A stretch of DNA of 64,000 nucleotides from Chryseobacterium candidae (GCF_004916905.1 NZ_SDLV01000019.1:1-64000); one strand, 5' to 3'. Counted from the stretch's first letter, positions 17,345-25,925 are shown. Made by a program: numbers and translations. The notes: a model not told the origin generated them from the sequence alone.

Positions 17345-17375
17345 CACATTCAGTTGAAAGCTTCAACTGAATGTG
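17345..17375 (-). terminator. Strong hairpin between the peptide array and the maturation genes
   Basis: A perfect 14-bp stem, CACATTCAGTTGAA (17345-17358) with TTCAACTGAATGTG (17362-17375), 15 nt after the stop of the third 97-aa peptide gene and before the 101-aa peptide gene. On the minus strand it is followed by a T-rich stretch. It would let the peptides be made in excess over the downstream proteins. Confidence 0.65.
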
Positions 17376-17389
17376 CAGGTTGAATCATA

Positions 17390-17683
17390 TTATTTGTAGT
17401 TTTCTACAACTTTGTTAAGAGTAAGAACAGGATCAATAGAAGTGCTGATCGCTTTTTCACTGGCTACACTTACAGTTTCCACTGTTTCTTTAGAAAGTAC
17501 TTTTCTTTTAGTATTTACGGTTACAGAGCTGCTTACAGCAGTTCCACCAATAACTTCTATAGAAGAAAAATCATTTGTGTTTGCCTTTCCGTACGTTAAA
17601 GAGTTATCTTCTGATGTCCATGAAGAAAGAGCTAAAGGAACGATTGCCAATCCTGCTAATAATAGTTTTTTGTAGTTGTTCAT
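17390..17683 (-). CDS. Small secreted peptide, array copy 4
   Basis: A 97-aa protein starting MNNYKKLLLAGLAIVPLALS, a signal peptide shared with the other array copies, with likely cleavage near SSW. The mature part has a variable acidic/polar start (EDNSLTYGKANTNDFSS), then a conserved core (SSSVTVNTKRKVLSKETVET, VSVASEKAIST) and ends KVVENYK. No cysteine. It may be a precursor peptide or a small envelope protein. The conserved KRKVLS could be a processing or recognition site. Last gene before the hairpin. Confidence 0.75.
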   Translation of the reverse strand: MNNYKKLLLAGLAIVPLALSSWTSEDNSLTYGKANTNDFSSIEVIGGTAVSSSVTVNTKRKVLSKETVETVSVASEKAISTSIDPVLTLNKVVENYK

Positions 17684-17708
17684 GATAAAATGTTTTAGTT
17701 TTTAGTTG

Positions 17709-18002
17709 TTATTTATAATCGTTAAGAATTTCATTAAATGAGCGTGCAGTTTCAAGAGAAGTACTGATTGCTTTTTCGCTCGCTACACTTACAGTCTCCA
17801 CTGTTTCTTTAGAAAGAACCTTCCTTTTAGTTTTTACGGTTACAGAGCTGCTTACTGCAGATTCACCGATAATTTCTATGGTAGAAACAGAAGCTGCATC
17901 TCTGCTGCCATAGTTTACTGTCTGATCTTCTGACGTCCATGAAGAAAGAGCTAAAGGAACAATTGCAAGTCCTGCAAATAATAGTTTTTTGTAGTTGTTC
18001 AT
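17709..18002 (-). CDS. Small secreted peptide, array copy 3
   Basis: A 97-aa paralogue of its neighbours. It shares the signal peptide and the SSSVTVKTKRKVLSKETVET core, and ends SFNEILNDYK. Its first 60 residues are nearly identical to the next copy upstream (18022-18315), differing at only a few positions, while residues 66-80 match the copy at 17390-17683. This pattern points to recent tandem duplication with exchange between copies. Function is not known. Confidence 0.75.
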   Translation of the reverse strand: MNNYKKLLFAGLAIVPLALSSWTSEDQTVNYGSRDAASVSTIEIIGESAVSSSVTVKTKRKVLSKETVETVSVASEKAISTSLETARSFNEILNDYK

Positions 18003-18021
18003 AATAAAAAAGTTTAAATTG

Positions 18022-18315
18022 TTATTTGTAATCGTTTAAAATTTCGTTGAAAGAGCGGGCAGTTTCAATAGAAGTACTCAAAGCTTTCTTTTCTGCAACG
18101 CTTACTTCTTCAACAGTTGATACAGAAAGTACTTTTCTTTTAGTTTTCACGGTTACAGAGCTGCTTACTGCAGACTCACCGATAACTTCTATGGTAGAAA
18201 TAGAACCGGCATCTCTGCTGCCATAGTTTACTGTCTGATCTTCCGACGTCCACGAAGAAAGAGCTAAAGGAACAATTGCAAGTCCCGCAAATAATAGTTT
18301 TTTGTAGTTGTTCAT
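18022..18315 (-). CDS. Small secreted peptide, array copy 2
   Basis: A 97-aa member of the array, with the same signal peptide and the stretch EDQTVNYGSRDAGSISTIEV. The core here reads KRKVLSVSTVEEVSVAEKKA, so it differs from the other copies in the stretch that is otherwise conserved. It ends SFNEILNDYK like copy 3. It lies 19 nt before copy 3, and nucleotide identity between them is high over most of the gene. Function is not known. Confidence 0.75.
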   Translation of the reverse strand: MNNYKKLLFAGLAIVPLALSSWTSEDQTVNYGSRDAGSISTIEVIGESAVSSSVTVKTKRKVLSVSTVEEVSVAEKKALSTSIETARSFNEILNDYK

Positions 18316-18389
18316 AATAAAAAAAAAATTTAAATTGTTATTAATTATTTTTAAAAAGTTTTTTTGTTTTCAGTGATGGCCCCTAAATG

Positions 18390-18698
18390 TTACTGATATG
18401 TTTTTACAATATCCTCTATAGAAAGAACATTTGAAGGCTCAAGGGTTTTAGTAGTGATTACCACCTTTTCCTGAGAAGGTCCGAGATCAAACTTATCCGT
18501 AACGGAGAAAATTGTTTTTTTGTTTACATAGGACTGAACGACAACCCCACTGGTCTCCCCTATAGTGTCATGTTGAGAAAATGTCTGTTGGTTTTCAGCA
18601 TTCCGAAAATCAGGTTCGGAGGGCTTGGAATTCCAGGAAGAAAGAGCAAGAGGAACAATTGCCAGTCCTGCAAGGAGCAGTTTTTTGTATTGTTTCAT
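18390..18698 (-). CDS. Small secreted peptide, array copy 1 (diverged)
   Basis: A 102-aa member at the head of the array. The signal peptide (KQYKKLLLAGLAIVPLALSS) is conserved, but the mature part is diverged: PSEPDFRNAENQQTFSQHDT, then VVVQSYVNKKTIFSVTDKFD and an ending EDIVKTYQ. The shared leader with a changing mature part is the pattern of precursor families and of fast-evolving surface proteins alike. It follows the lipoprotein gene by about 105 nt, where I see no clear promoter. Confidence 0.72.
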   Translation of the reverse strand: MKQYKKLLLAGLAIVPLALSSWNSKPSEPDFRNAENQQTFSQHDTIGETSGVVVQSYVNKKTIFSVTDKFDLGPSQEKVVITTKTLEPSNVLSIEDIVKTYQ

Positions 18699-18804
18699 AT
18701 GATAAATGTTTAAAATGTTTTCAGTTGGTTATTTTCAGATATACCCTTCCCTGTTCCTTTTATTGAAAAAAGAAATCGGTATATTATTTTTTGAATTTTC
18801 TGAG

Positions 18805-20280
18805 TTAGATAAAGACTACTTTTCCGCCGATAAGAATAAACGGCCTTTTTGAGTTTATCTGAGTATCATTTTCCAATGCTGCAAGATAAATCCCATCCTG
18901 ATATAAGGTTTTGAATGATAGTTTATTGCTTACAACAGACTTCGTCTCCTGCTTTTCCCAGCTGCCGTCTGTAAATCTGTAAAGGGTATATGATGCTCCA
19001 TCCTGGAGCTTCGAATGGATTATATTCTCTGCCAGTAAACGGATATCCGCTGGATTTTTATGCTGAGAAGCCAGGTTTTTCATTCTTTCTGCCACAGATT
19101 CTACCTGGGAAATACTGATGAGCGATTTTTTAGATTTATCAAAGGATAACAGTTTCCCCGTTTTGTCTACATAGAAAAGAGATTTCTTTCCCGAACTTTC
19201 CGGAGTATGAACCAGATAAAGCGCCCCTACTCCTACTTTATCAAATATCTTCTGCTTATGTTTCGGACTTATGGCTGCCACAGGAAGCCATTTGTTGAAA
19301 CAGAACACAGAAAGCAGACCAAGCTCCGTTTTATCATTATAAAAGCCATTCACATTATATTTGATGGTCTTTGTATACTGATCCGTAACATCAATATCGG
19401 AATAGGTGGAAGTAAATCCCATTTTACTAAGGGTTTTGTAATATTTCAAATACACTGAAGCGGTATCCGGTACAAATCCTCTTCTGTATACTTTAGTAAT
19501 GGTATAAGAATTATGAAGACTGTCTTTTATACTATTAATAATTCTGCTGGGGTTAAAGCTTCCTATATTTTCCGTTCCTCCTGAAAAAGGAAAAGATTTT
19601 TTCTCATTAAGAACCAAAGCATTCCAGGCCTTCCCTCCATTTACATTGCCCCAAACCGGAGCATAGTCAATGGTTACCGGCAGCCCGTTTGCTTTATTAA
19701 TGTAATTAGCAAGATTTACCATTGCAATATCAGAACCTTTATTTTCTTTCAGCAACTGGGCAAAAGACCAGTAATCTTCCTGTGGGAAAGGATCAGAATA
19801 AGGCATTTTTACATCCTTCAGTTTATTATTTAAATAATTAACGGATTCAATTACAGATTTTTCAGAATTTAATGTATAATTTGAAGGAAGTTTATAGTTT
19901 TTCAGCACCATTTGTCTCCAGTTAAAATCATCAGAAAAGTTTACTTTATAAGGAAGTACAAAATTGACAAAGCTGTAATCTGAAATTGCATCAGAGTGAA
20001 TCAACTCCTTAGACTTATCATAAGAAAGCTCTATATTTTCTTTGATATCAGCATCTTTAATCCATTTTGAGTCTTGTTCCTGAACACCTTCTGCATTGAT
20101 ATGGAAATTTAAAATAGCATTTTTCTTTAGGAATTCAAAAGCATTCTTATAATTAATGCTTTTATCGCTGTTTATAATCCCATAATTATTGGTCTTATCA
20201 GAACATGATACCAAAGAGCATACACTCAGGGCAAGCAGTAATTTTCTTTTATTGAATATAGATGTTTTTTGAATTTTCAT
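18805..20280 (-). CDS. Lipoprotein with a transglutaminase-like domain lacking catalytic residues
   Basis: A 491-aa lipoprotein; the lipobox is SLVSC with Cys26. Residues near 175-215 read GSDIAMVNLANYINKANGLP, VTIDYAPVWGN and GGKAWNALV. This aligns with the transglutaminase-like core, where a Cys starts the helix before the 'GIPv' turn and a His precedes 'WNA/WxE'. Here the Cys position is Ser/Asp and the His position is Lys (GKAWNAL). It is therefore probably a binding domain without protease or amidase activity. The C-terminal half is beta-rich and of unknown type. It sits directly upstream of the peptide array and may present or hold the peptides at the membrane. Confidence 0.65.
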   Translation of the reverse strand: MKIQKTSIFNKRKLLLALSVCSLVSCSDKTNNYGIINSDKSINYKNAFEFLKKNAILNFHINAEGVQEQDSKWIKDADIKENIELSYDKSKELIHSDAISDYSFVNFVLPYKVNFSDDFNWRQMVLKNYKLPSNYTLNSEKSVIESVNYLNNKLKDVKMPYSDPFPQEDYWSFAQLLKENKGSDIAMVNLANYINKANGLPVTIDYAPVWGNVNGGKAWNALVLNEKKSFPFSGGTENIGSFNPSRIINSIKDSLHNSYTITKVYRRGFVPDTASVYLKYYKTLSKMGFTSTYSDIDVTDQYTKTIKYNVNGFYNDKTELGLLSVFCFNKWLPVAAISPKHKQKIFDKVGVGALYLVHTPESSGKKSLFYVDKTGKLLSFDKSKKSLISISQVESVAERMKNLASQHKNPADIRLLAENIIHSKLQDGASYTLYRFTDGSWEKQETKSVVSNKLSFKTLYQDGIYLAALENDTQINSKRPFILIGGKVVFI

Positions 20281-20341
20281 GATTAGCTATTTATTGTTTT
20301 GTTTTTCTTTTACAATATTATTTATTCTGAAAAACAAACAG

Positions 20342-20382
20342 ACTACACCATCGTGTAGTTCGCTACTACACGATGGTGTAGT
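20342..20382. repeat. Perfect 18-bp inverted repeat made of two smaller palindromes
   Basis: Arm 20342-20359 (ACTACACCATCGTGTAGT) is perfectly complementary to arm 20365-20382, with loop TCGCT. Each arm is itself a palindrome, ACTACAC-N4-GTGTAGT, so the site holds four copies of one 7-bp half-site. TTTTT follows on the plus strand. It lies between the barrel gene 20541-22727 and the lipoprotein gene. It could be a terminator or a four-site operator. Confidence 0.75.
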
Positions 20383-20540
20383 TTTTATACAGTCTTATAA
20401 TAAGGGGGTATCTTCAGCATTCTGACAGCACACAAACTCACATCTATGGAAATAACATCTTTCCCAGCCAAATTCTCTATCAATACAAAAGCAGATTCCC
20501 AATTGGAAACCTGCTTCTTTTGTATCTGAAAAATCTTGGG

Positions 20541-22727
20541 TTATTTTCCGCCGCCGCCGTTTTTCTCTACGTCGGTTTTTGTATTTTCTTTTACTTTCTG
20601 GTTTCCGAAACGTTTTACAAAAGTAAGGGAAACACCGTACCAGTCCCATTTTGAGTACTCTCTGAAAGTTCCATCCGCACTATACGTTGTGTTATCACCA
20701 TAAGGTATTTTAAAAATATTCATCAGCTGCATACTTAGCTCCATTTGAGTTTTCGGGAATATTTTAGTCACTGAAATATTATGGAAGACATTGGTATTGT
20801 TCGCGTATGAATTTCCGTTGTTCTGATTGGCAAGTTCCATCCATGCACTTACATTAATGTTTTTGTTAAAAAGATTCGTATAAGATATATTGGCGGAAGC
20901 TCCCCAATAACTGATATAGTCTTTGGCTCCCAGTTTATTTTTCTCATTAAAATCTTTATTATTAATGTAATACCATCCAAATCCGGCATTCACATTCAGT
21001 TTATTTTTCAGGAAATTCTGATTGGTATTGGCAAAAAGGTAATATTTTTCAACCTTTCCATCGAAGTTTCCGGGTAATGAAACCGTTCTTCCGTTTTCCG
21101 TTACATAAGTTGTCCAGTAATCCTGATTGGTATGCATATATCTTGCAGAAATAAAATACTTCTTCAGAATACCTAATTTAAGGTAAAGCCGGTCATTCGG
21201 GTTGGGATTCAGATAAAGATTTCCTCTGGAATACGTTCCGTTAATTTCAGGCATCAGGAAAGGATTAAACTCAGAATACCAGGGTCTCCAGATGCTTCGG
21301 TTATAGGTAAGACTCAAGTCAAATTTCTCCGAAAAATTATATTTCAGTAATAGATTGGGAAGAAAAGTGCCGTAAGAATCTCTCCTCTCTGTACCTGCTA
21401 CCTCCTGTCTTACTTTATAGTCAATATATTCGTATCGGATTCCGATTCTCGTTTCCAGTTTTTCGAAAAATGTCTTACTGTAATTGGCATATAAAGAACT
21501 CAGATGATCCTCATAATGGAATCTGTCATTTTGGGATAGATTAGCAAATTCCGGGGTAGGATTATTCATGCTGAATCCATAAAGGCTATTGGAAATTGCA
21601 TGATTATTTATTTCCGTTTTACCACCCACTTCCATTGTACCGCCAGATTTACCAAAAGGTTGTGTATAATCCACTTTCAGGTAATAATTACGCATCTGAT
21701 TTGAACTGATAACTCCTAGCTGCTGGGCTGTTTTCACTCCCTGCTTATCAATTAGTTTATCTATGAGGTTATCATTGTTATCACCGGAGTAATTGGTTCC
21801 CAAATTAATATCTAAAATTCTGTTCTTTTCTTTATCATAGTATTTATAGAAAGCATTTGTTCCCAGATTACGGCTGAATCCCCAATTGTTCTGGCTTTGG
21901 AGGAAAGATTCTCCCGGATCTCCATCTTTTGAAGTCATCCCATCAGATTCCGCTGAAAGTAGATTTCTGTTTTGTGAATACTCCAATACAAGTCCGAAAT
22001 TATTTTTATCATTAATTTCAAACTCCGAGGTAGAAGAAATAGAAGGACTTTCATTCCTCATTAAGTTTTCCAGGTTGAACCGGGTAAGCTTATTTTTTTC
22101 ATAACGGTTATCCCAGGTTTGGGTTTTCTGTACATAATTTCCGTTATTGTATCCTCCTGTAAGGGTTTGGGTAAACTTTTTCTTATGGTAGTTCAGGTTG
22201 AAATTCGTGTATTGTGAATTCTTGGTACTCTGCCTGTTGTTAAGAGAAATACTGCCTTTCAGGCCCTCGTCATCCCTTTTTTTAAGAACAATATTGATAA
22301 CGGACCCTGAAGTTTCATATCGGGAAGACGGGCTGGTAATCACTTCAATTTTCATAAGGTTATCAGCTGGAATTGTTTTAAGGTATTCCTTCAATTCTTT
22401 CCCTGTAAAAACAGATTTCCTGTCGTTAATGTATACGGTAACCAATTGTCCCTCGGCTTTTACCTCATCATTGTTATCGATGCTTACCAAAGGGGTCATT
22501 CTAAGAACATCCCATGTTGTATTTCCTGCCAGAATTGCACTATTCGCTACATTGAATACAGTTCTGTCTACTTTAGATTCTACTGTTGGCTTTCTGGCAA
22601 CCAGAGTAACAGCTTCTATTTCTTTTGCATTTCCCTTTACAGTATCTTTGGCTGCGGGAGCCGGAGTCTGCTGAGCCATTGCTAATGAGCCTGTTAATAT
22701 TGCTATAGGAAATAATATTATTTTCAT
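20541..22727 (-). CDS. TonB-receptor-like outer membrane barrel, first gene of HTTM locus A
   Basis: A 728-aa outer membrane protein. The signal peptide is KIILFPIAILTGSLAMAQQ. The plug-like domain has VYINDRKSVFTGKELKEYLK and KIEVITSPSSRYETSGSVIN, the same motifs as the barrel at 12548-14686, so the two are paralogues flanking the locus. A long barrel with many aromatic strands follows. The end is charged and glycine-rich (EKNGGGGK), which is unusual for a barrel that normally ends on an aromatic residue. It lacks a carboxypeptidase-like domain. Whether it belongs to the same transcript as the peptide array is uncertain because the large palindrome at 20342 lies between. Confidence 0.8.
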   Translation of the reverse strand: MKIILFPIAILTGSLAMAQQTPAPAAKDTVKGNAKEIEAVTLVARKPTVESKVDRTVFNVANSAILAGNTTWDVLRMTPLVSIDNNDEVKAEGQLVTVYINDRKSVFTGKELKEYLKTIPADNLMKIEVITSPSSRYETSGSVINIVLKKRDDEGLKGSISLNNRQSTKNSQYTNFNLNYHKKKFTQTLTGGYNNGNYVQKTQTWDNRYEKNKLTRFNLENLMRNESPSISSTSEFEINDKNNFGLVLEYSQNRNLLSAESDGMTSKDGDPGESFLQSQNNWGFSRNLGTNAFYKYYDKEKNRILDINLGTNYSGDNNDNLIDKLIDKQGVKTAQQLGVISSNQMRNYYLKVDYTQPFGKSGGTMEVGGKTEINNHAISNSLYGFSMNNPTPEFANLSQNDRFHYEDHLSSLYANYSKTFFEKLETRIGIRYEYIDYKVRQEVAGTERRDSYGTFLPNLLLKYNFSEKFDLSLTYNRSIWRPWYSEFNPFLMPEINGTYSRGNLYLNPNPNDRLYLKLGILKKYFISARYMHTNQDYWTTYVTENGRTVSLPGNFDGKVEKYYLFANTNQNFLKNKLNVNAGFGWYYINNKDFNEKNKLGAKDYISYWGASANISYTNLFNKNINVSAWMELANQNNGNSYANNTNVFHNISVTKIFPKTQMELSMQLMNIFKIPYGDNTTYSADGTFREYSKWDWYGVSLTFVKRFGNQKVKENTKTDVEKNGGGGK

Positions 22728-23046
22728 GTGAGATAATAGTTTTATCTATAAGACCACTATCTCCATAATTTCGTTACATCAAAAAATAAAATAAATACTT
22801 AATTTCCAGCAATATAACTAAATATATTTTAAACATAAATTAAGAAAAGATACAAATTCCACAAAAAATAAACTTAATCCAAATCATATTCATACCAATT
22901 ATTCTTAAAAACAGTTTTTATCTTCAATTAAAAAAAACTTTAAAATTTGTCCTAATTAATAAGCAGTTCATGAAAAAGCGTGAATCATCTCTTGATATTC
23001 AAAAAATAAGAAAAAGAAAATAATTGGATTTTTTCTTTTTGCTGAT
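22728..23046. other. AT-rich intergenic region upstream of the barrel gene
   Basis: No gene, RNA or clear promoter box is visible. The stretch is very AT-rich and contains A-tracts on both strands. It must contain the promoter for the minus-strand barrel gene, but no TAnnTTTG match stands out. Confidence 0.4.
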
Positions 23047-23796
23047 TTACTCAACAACAATAATCAGTTCCTTATCATATCCGTTATATTTTTCATCAAT
23101 ATAGCCATGAGGATTACAAATGACTTCTGTTTCTCCGATCTTATATCTGCACGGGGTATGAATATGCCCATGAATCCAGTATAATGGCTGGTATTCTGTA
23201 ATTAAATCTTCCAGATCAGAAGCGTACGCTGCTGTTAACGGATCTTCTCTGTAATGCTCCGGAACAGATTGTATGTTGGGTGCATGATGAGTAATAACTA
23301 TATTTTTAAATCCTTTTGAATCTTTAAGATTTTCCTGTAACCATTGTTTTGAAAACTGGTGGATTTTGAAGGTATCCAGTGTTCTCATTTTTGAATAGGA
23401 AGGATCCCTCCTGATCATTTTATAATCATTCATCTTCGGCTGACAAAGCATGCCGTACTGAACAGGATTTCCGAAGATCGAAAAATCCGTCCACAGGGTT
23501 GCTCCATGAAAACGAATACCGTCAATGTCTATAGATGAATTTTCCAGCACATGAACATTGGAATCAAGCGCAGCTTCTCTGATCTTATGGAGTGTTTTAG
23601 GATATGAACCTTTATAATATTCATGATTACCAAGAACGTAAATTACAGGTTTATCAGGAATTGCCTTTTTAATCCATTCAATCCCTTTGGTTCCCAAATT
23701 GACATCACCCGCCAGCACAATCATATCCGAATGATCAAAACATAATTCCGTACTTCCAAATTCCCTGTGAAGATCGCTGATAACCTGTATTTTCAT
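23047..23796 (-). CDS. Calcineurin-like metallophosphoesterase
   Basis: A 249-aa cytoplasmic phosphoesterase with all metal-binding motifs in order: VISDLHREFG, LAGDVNLG, LGNHEYYKG, VITHHAP and HGHIHTP. The start is placed at 23796 (MKIQVISDLHREF) since the DxH motif normally begins within ten residues. An in-frame ATG at 23889 would add a hydrophobic 31-residue extension, part of which is encoded by the terminator hairpin of the next gene, and is unlikely. The substrate is unknown; related proteins act on nucleotides or phosphodiesters. Confidence 0.85.
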   Translation of the reverse strand: MKIQVISDLHREFGSTELCFDHSDMIVLAGDVNLGTKGIEWIKKAIPDKPVIYVLGNHEYYKGSYPKTLHKIREAALDSNVHVLENSSIDIDGIRFHGATLWTDFSIFGNPVQYGMLCQPKMNDYKMIRRDPSYSKMRTLDTFKIHQFSKQWLQENLKDSKGFKNIVITHHAPNIQSVPEHYREDPLTAAYASDLEDLITEYQPLYWIHGHIHTPCRYKIGETEVICNPHGYIDEKYNGYDKELIIVVE

Positions 23797-23853
23797 GATG
23801 AAAAGTAAAAAAACAAAGATAGTAAAGGGAAACAGAATCGCAAAAAGCCAAAA

Positions 23854-23883
23854 AAAGAACCGATCCCTAAGCACCGGTTCTTT
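23854..23883 (-). terminator. Terminator of the MFS transporter gene
   Basis: A 9-bp stem AAAGAACCG/CGGTTCTTT (23854-23862 with 23875-23883), followed on the minus strand by a T run (complement of the A tract near 23850). Confidence 0.7.
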
Positions 23884-23917
23884 CGTCATATAGTTTGTAT
23901 ATTTTTAAGACCGTTTA

Positions 23918-25306
23918 TTATAAAACAGCAACTTCTGCCGGCTTCACTTTCAGGCTTTTTATTATAAAAAAGAATAACATTCCGAGAGCCAGCAGAGCGT
24001 AACTGATCAAAATAATCAGATTCAGGCTTCCCACTGATAGTTCCGAAGGAAAGATCTGACTCATTAAAGTCATGAATGACAATCCAATTCCTGCTCCCAA
24101 AAAGTAACTTGTAGAGCTTAAACTTGATGCCAGTCCGTAATGCGCAGGTTCAACATCCTGGATCCCCATTACTGAAAGTGCGGTAAAACAAAATGTCATT
24201 CCAACTCCGGAAATACATGCAGCTCCCAATAAAACTATCGTTAGCGGGTGTCCCGCGTAAACAGAAATCAAAAGCAGCAATCCTCCCGCCAGCATAAACG
24301 ACCATCCTAAAACACCCATTTGAGAAGAGTTCAGACGTTTTGTTACATGTGGCAGAATAAATTTAGCCGTTAAAGCCGATATGATACTGAACGGAACAAG
24401 CATTAATCCTGCAGAAGCAGCACTAAATCCCATATCTTTCTGAAGCATCAGTGAAATAAGGAATAAAAATCCGATAAAAAATGCTCCCAAGGTAAAGAAT
24501 ACAGCATTGGAAACTACTAAGGATTGATGTTTAAACAATTTTAAATCTACCAAAGGCTCTGCTACAGATTGTAAACGGTAGTATACCATAACAAGCAGTA
24601 CCAATGCTAAAACCAAAGAACCCGCTATCAGCAAAGGCTGTTCTTTAATATGAACCAATTCATGCGTACCGTAAGTCAGACTTAAAAGTCCAAATACCAT
24701 CAATATCCCGGATATGATATCTGTTTTCTGAGCGGCTTCATTTTTATCATCTGCCGGCAGATAATAATACGATAACACCAATGTGATTAAAAGAATGGGA
24801 ACATTAATCAGAAAGACCCAATGCCAGCTCAGGTATGTACTGATAATTCCTCCTACCGAAAGACCACTTCCCGAACCAATAGCAGCAAATGAACTGAAAA
24901 TTCCGATGGCCCGGTTTCTCTCCTGTTCTCCTTTGAAGGTATTGGTAACGATAGACAATGCAGAAGGCATTACCAATGCAGCTCCCAATCCCTGTAAAGC
25001 ACGGAATATCGCCAGTACTTCAAAATTCGGGGACAATCCTGCCCCCAATGAAGTGAGCATAAAAATCAGAGCTCCCCATAAAAACATTTTCTTTCTTCCC
25101 ATCTGGTCTGAAAGTTTTCCACCGATGATCAGAAATCCTCCAAAGAACAATACATAGAGTGTCTGCAGCCACTGAACAGTCTCAGCTCCAATCTGAAACT
25201 GCTGCTGGATAGAAGGAATTGTTAAATTAATAATGGCAATATCCAAAGCCTCTACAAATGTTCCTACCGATGCTAAAATTAATACTAAATTCTTCCTTGT
25301 ATCCAT
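23918..25306 (-). CDS. MFS transporter, DHA2 (EmrB/QacA) type
   Basis: A 462-aa inner-membrane protein with about fourteen membrane segments. The N-terminal DIAIINLTIPSIQQQF and the loop GGKLSDQMGRKKMFLWGAL (motif A) are typical of drug:H+ antiporters. FRALQGLGAALVMPSALSIV is motif B and GSGLSVGGIISTYLSWHWVF is the motif C region. It probably exports a toxic or waste compound. It is divergent from an Lrp-type regulator gene 142 nt away, which likely controls it. The plus-strand sequence CAAAATTA at 25322-25329 is a -7 box (TAATTTTG) on the minus strand for this gene. Confidence 0.88.
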   Translation of the reverse strand: MDTRKNLVLILASVGTFVEALDIAIINLTIPSIQQQFQIGAETVQWLQTLYVLFFGGFLIIGGKLSDQMGRKKMFLWGALIFMLTSLGAGLSPNFEVLAIFRALQGLGAALVMPSALSIVTNTFKGEQERNRAIGIFSSFAAIGSGSGLSVGGIISTYLSWHWVFLINVPILLITLVLSYYYLPADDKNEAAQKTDIISGILMVFGLLSLTYGTHELVHIKEQPLLIAGSLVLALVLLVMVYYRLQSVAEPLVDLKLFKHQSLVVSNAVFFTLGAFFIGFLFLISLMLQKDMGFSAASAGLMLVPFSIISALTAKFILPHVTKRLNSSQMGVLGWSFMLAGGLLLLISVYAGHPLTIVLLGAACISGVGMTFCFTALSVMGIQDVEPAHYGLASSLSSTSYFLGAGIGLSFMTLMSQIFPSELSVGSLNLIILISYALLALGMLFFFIIKSLKVKPAEVAVL

Positions 25307-25361
25307 GTTTTAAATTTCCTGCAAAATTAAAATTAACAGAACGTATTTGGAAATTTTATCA

Positions 25362-25369
25362 TAAATTTG
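25362..25369 (+). promoter_or_regulatory. Candidate -7 element for the Lrp-type regulator gene
   Basis: TAAATTTG in the divergent intergenic region matches TAnnTTTG and points to the regulator gene at 25449. A minus-strand counterpart lies at 25322-25329. No good -33 box was found for either. Confidence 0.4.
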
Positions 25370-25448
25370 GAACAATATTTAATATATTAAATAATTAAAA
25401 GAACAAAAAACCTAAAACACCAGATAAAACCTATAAAAACAGAACAAA

Positions 25449-25919
25449 ATGGCAGCAGAAAATTATATTCCTGATGAAAAAGACCTCTCCATTCTCCGCC
25501 TGCTTCAGAAAGATGCGAAGATGAGTGTCCGCGATATTTCAGCAAGAATCAATTTGAGTCCTACGCCTACTCACGAACGTATCAAACGTATGGAAAAGCA
25601 AGGAATCATTAAAGAATACACGGCTGTGGTTGACCGCAAAAAGGTCAATAAAGGGATGATGGTGATCTGTATGATTGCTTTAAATGTTCATAATAAAAAA
25701 ACAGCGGGAAAATTTATTGAGGAAGTTGGTAAACTGAAGGAAGTTGTAGAATTTTACAATATCAGTGGAGATTTTGATTTTATGCTGAAGATCCTGGCTC
25801 CCAATATGGATGAATTTCATGAGTTTTTCGTCAACAAATTATCAGAAATCGAGGGAATAGGGCAAACTAAAAGTATTTTTGTGATGAACAGTATCAAAGA
25901 AAGCGCGCAGATTATTTAA
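25449..25919 (+). CDS. Lrp/AsnC-family transcriptional regulator
   Basis: A 156-aa regulator. The N-terminal helix-turn-helix is DLSILRLLQKDAKMSVRDIS followed by LSPTPTHERIKRMEKQGII. The C-terminal RAM domain has VVEFYNISGDFDFMLKILAP, the glycine-containing turn that binds amino acid effectors and mediates octamer formation. Length is standard. Its divergent position next to the MFS exporter suggests it senses an amino acid and regulates that exporter, as in the LysE/LysG-like arrangement. This is inference from layout. Confidence 0.9.
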   Translation: MAAENYIPDEKDLSILRLLQKDAKMSVRDISARINLSPTPTHERIKRMEKQGIIKEYTAVVDRKKVNKGMMVICMIALNVHNKKTAGKFIEEVGKLKEVVEFYNISGDFDFMLKILAPNMDEFHEFFVNKLSEIEGIGQTKSIFVMNSIKESAQII

Positions 25920-25925
25920 GCCGCA

